Shown piece by piece: positions 15,044-15,174 of a stretch of DNA of 15,174 nucleotides (positions are counted from its first letter, which is position 1; the number at the start of each line of letters is the position of its first letter). This DNA comes from AP-16 sp036395835 (GTDB lineage: Bacteria; Pseudomonadota; Alphaproteobacteria; Rhizobiales; Xanthobacteraceae). Under the pieces are notes generated by a model. The model saw only the letters and a program-made list of their open reading frames with translations, was not told the origin of the DNA and made no database searches. The stretch lies in assembly GCA_036395835.1 (NCBI GenBank), contig DASWCW010000171.1, positions 1 through 15,174 on the forward strand. The letters run 5' to 3'. A program made the position numbers and the translations under genes.

Positions 15044-15174
15044 TCACTTCCCGGTCAGGAACTTCAGCACCGTCTCGCTGTATTCCTGCGGGCGCTCGAC
15101 ATTGGCGATGTGCGCGGCGTCGATGATCGCCAGCCGCGCGCCCGGAATGCGGCTCTGCATGAACTCGGCGACCT
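15044..15174 (-). CDS. Alpha/beta hydrolase, C-terminal end (3-oxoadipate enol-lactonase-like)
   Basis: Only the last 42 codons are in the window (first full codon at 15172, TGA at 15046-15044). They read VAEFMQSRIPGARLAIID, then AAHIANVERPQEYSETVLK and FLTGK. The pattern Ile-Pro-Gly-Ala, Asp-Ala-Ala-His, then asparagine-valine-glutamate-arginine-proline is the usual C-terminus of PcaD-type hydrolases; the histidine in AAHIANVE is the expected catalytic-triad His. PcaD hydrolyses 3-oxoadipate enol-lactone in the protocatechuate branch of the beta-ketoadipate pathway. The PobR-like neighbour fits this, but other alpha/beta hydrolases share the ending, so the substrate is uncertain. Confidence 0.75.
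   Translation of the reverse strand, partial: VAEFMQSRIPGARLAIIDAAHIANVERPQEYSETVLKFLTGK

Overview
The window is GC-rich throughout and reads as chromosomal DNA of an alphaproteobacterium, most likely Hyphomicrobiales (Bradyrhizobium, Rhodopseudomonas or Xanthobacteraceae-like). This rests on the codon bias, the livHMGF-DUF6867-livK gene order, and rhizobial-type CCTCTCCCC/GGGGAGAGG palindromes between genes. The taxonomic call is an inference. No tRNA, rRNA, CRISPR array, insertion sequence or phage gene was seen, and no gap between genes exceeds 300 bases.

Left part (1-3667, all minus strand) is housekeeping: the 5' part of rpsD (ribosomal protein S4), murI (glutamate racemase), purB (adenylosuccinate lyase) and rpe (ribulose-phosphate 3-epimerase). 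rpe and purB are 11 bases apart and look co-transcribed. A perfect 9-bp hairpin lies between murI and rpsD.

Middle part (3744-8198) is a small metabolic section. It holds a bile acid:sodium symporter (BASS)-like carrier (-), a divergent DadA-like FAD amino-acid dehydrogenase (+), a P1/S58 (DmpA-type) self-processing aminopeptidase (-) and a stand-alone CcdA thiol-electron transporter (+). Directly behind the peptidase stop, with its own Shine-Dalgarno, is a 57-codon ORF that matches only the C-terminal, toxin-binding half of a YefM/Phd antitoxin. It has no toxin gene beside it.

Right part (8206-13783) starts with a palindromic repeat pair that probably ends both convergent transcripts. It is followed by a complete branched-chain/hydrophobic amino-acid ABC transporter on the minus strand, read livH > livM > livG > livF > DUF6867 membrane protein > livK. 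Junctions are tight: livM/livG share ATGA and livG/livF share GTGA. livM has no ATG, GTG or TTG near its strong Shine-Dalgarno; the best-placed in-frame codon is ATT, so a rare start codon is proposed.

Far right (14024-15174): a PobR-like AraC regulator (+) divergent from livH, then two hairpins, then the C-terminal end of an alpha/beta hydrolase (-) resembling 3-oxoadipate enol-lactonase. The last two genes hint at protocatechuate/4-hydroxybenzoate catabolism continuing beyond the window.

I found no clearly new multi-gene system. The points most worth a second look are the orphan antitoxin fragment, the livM start codon and the liv-linked DUF6867 protein.
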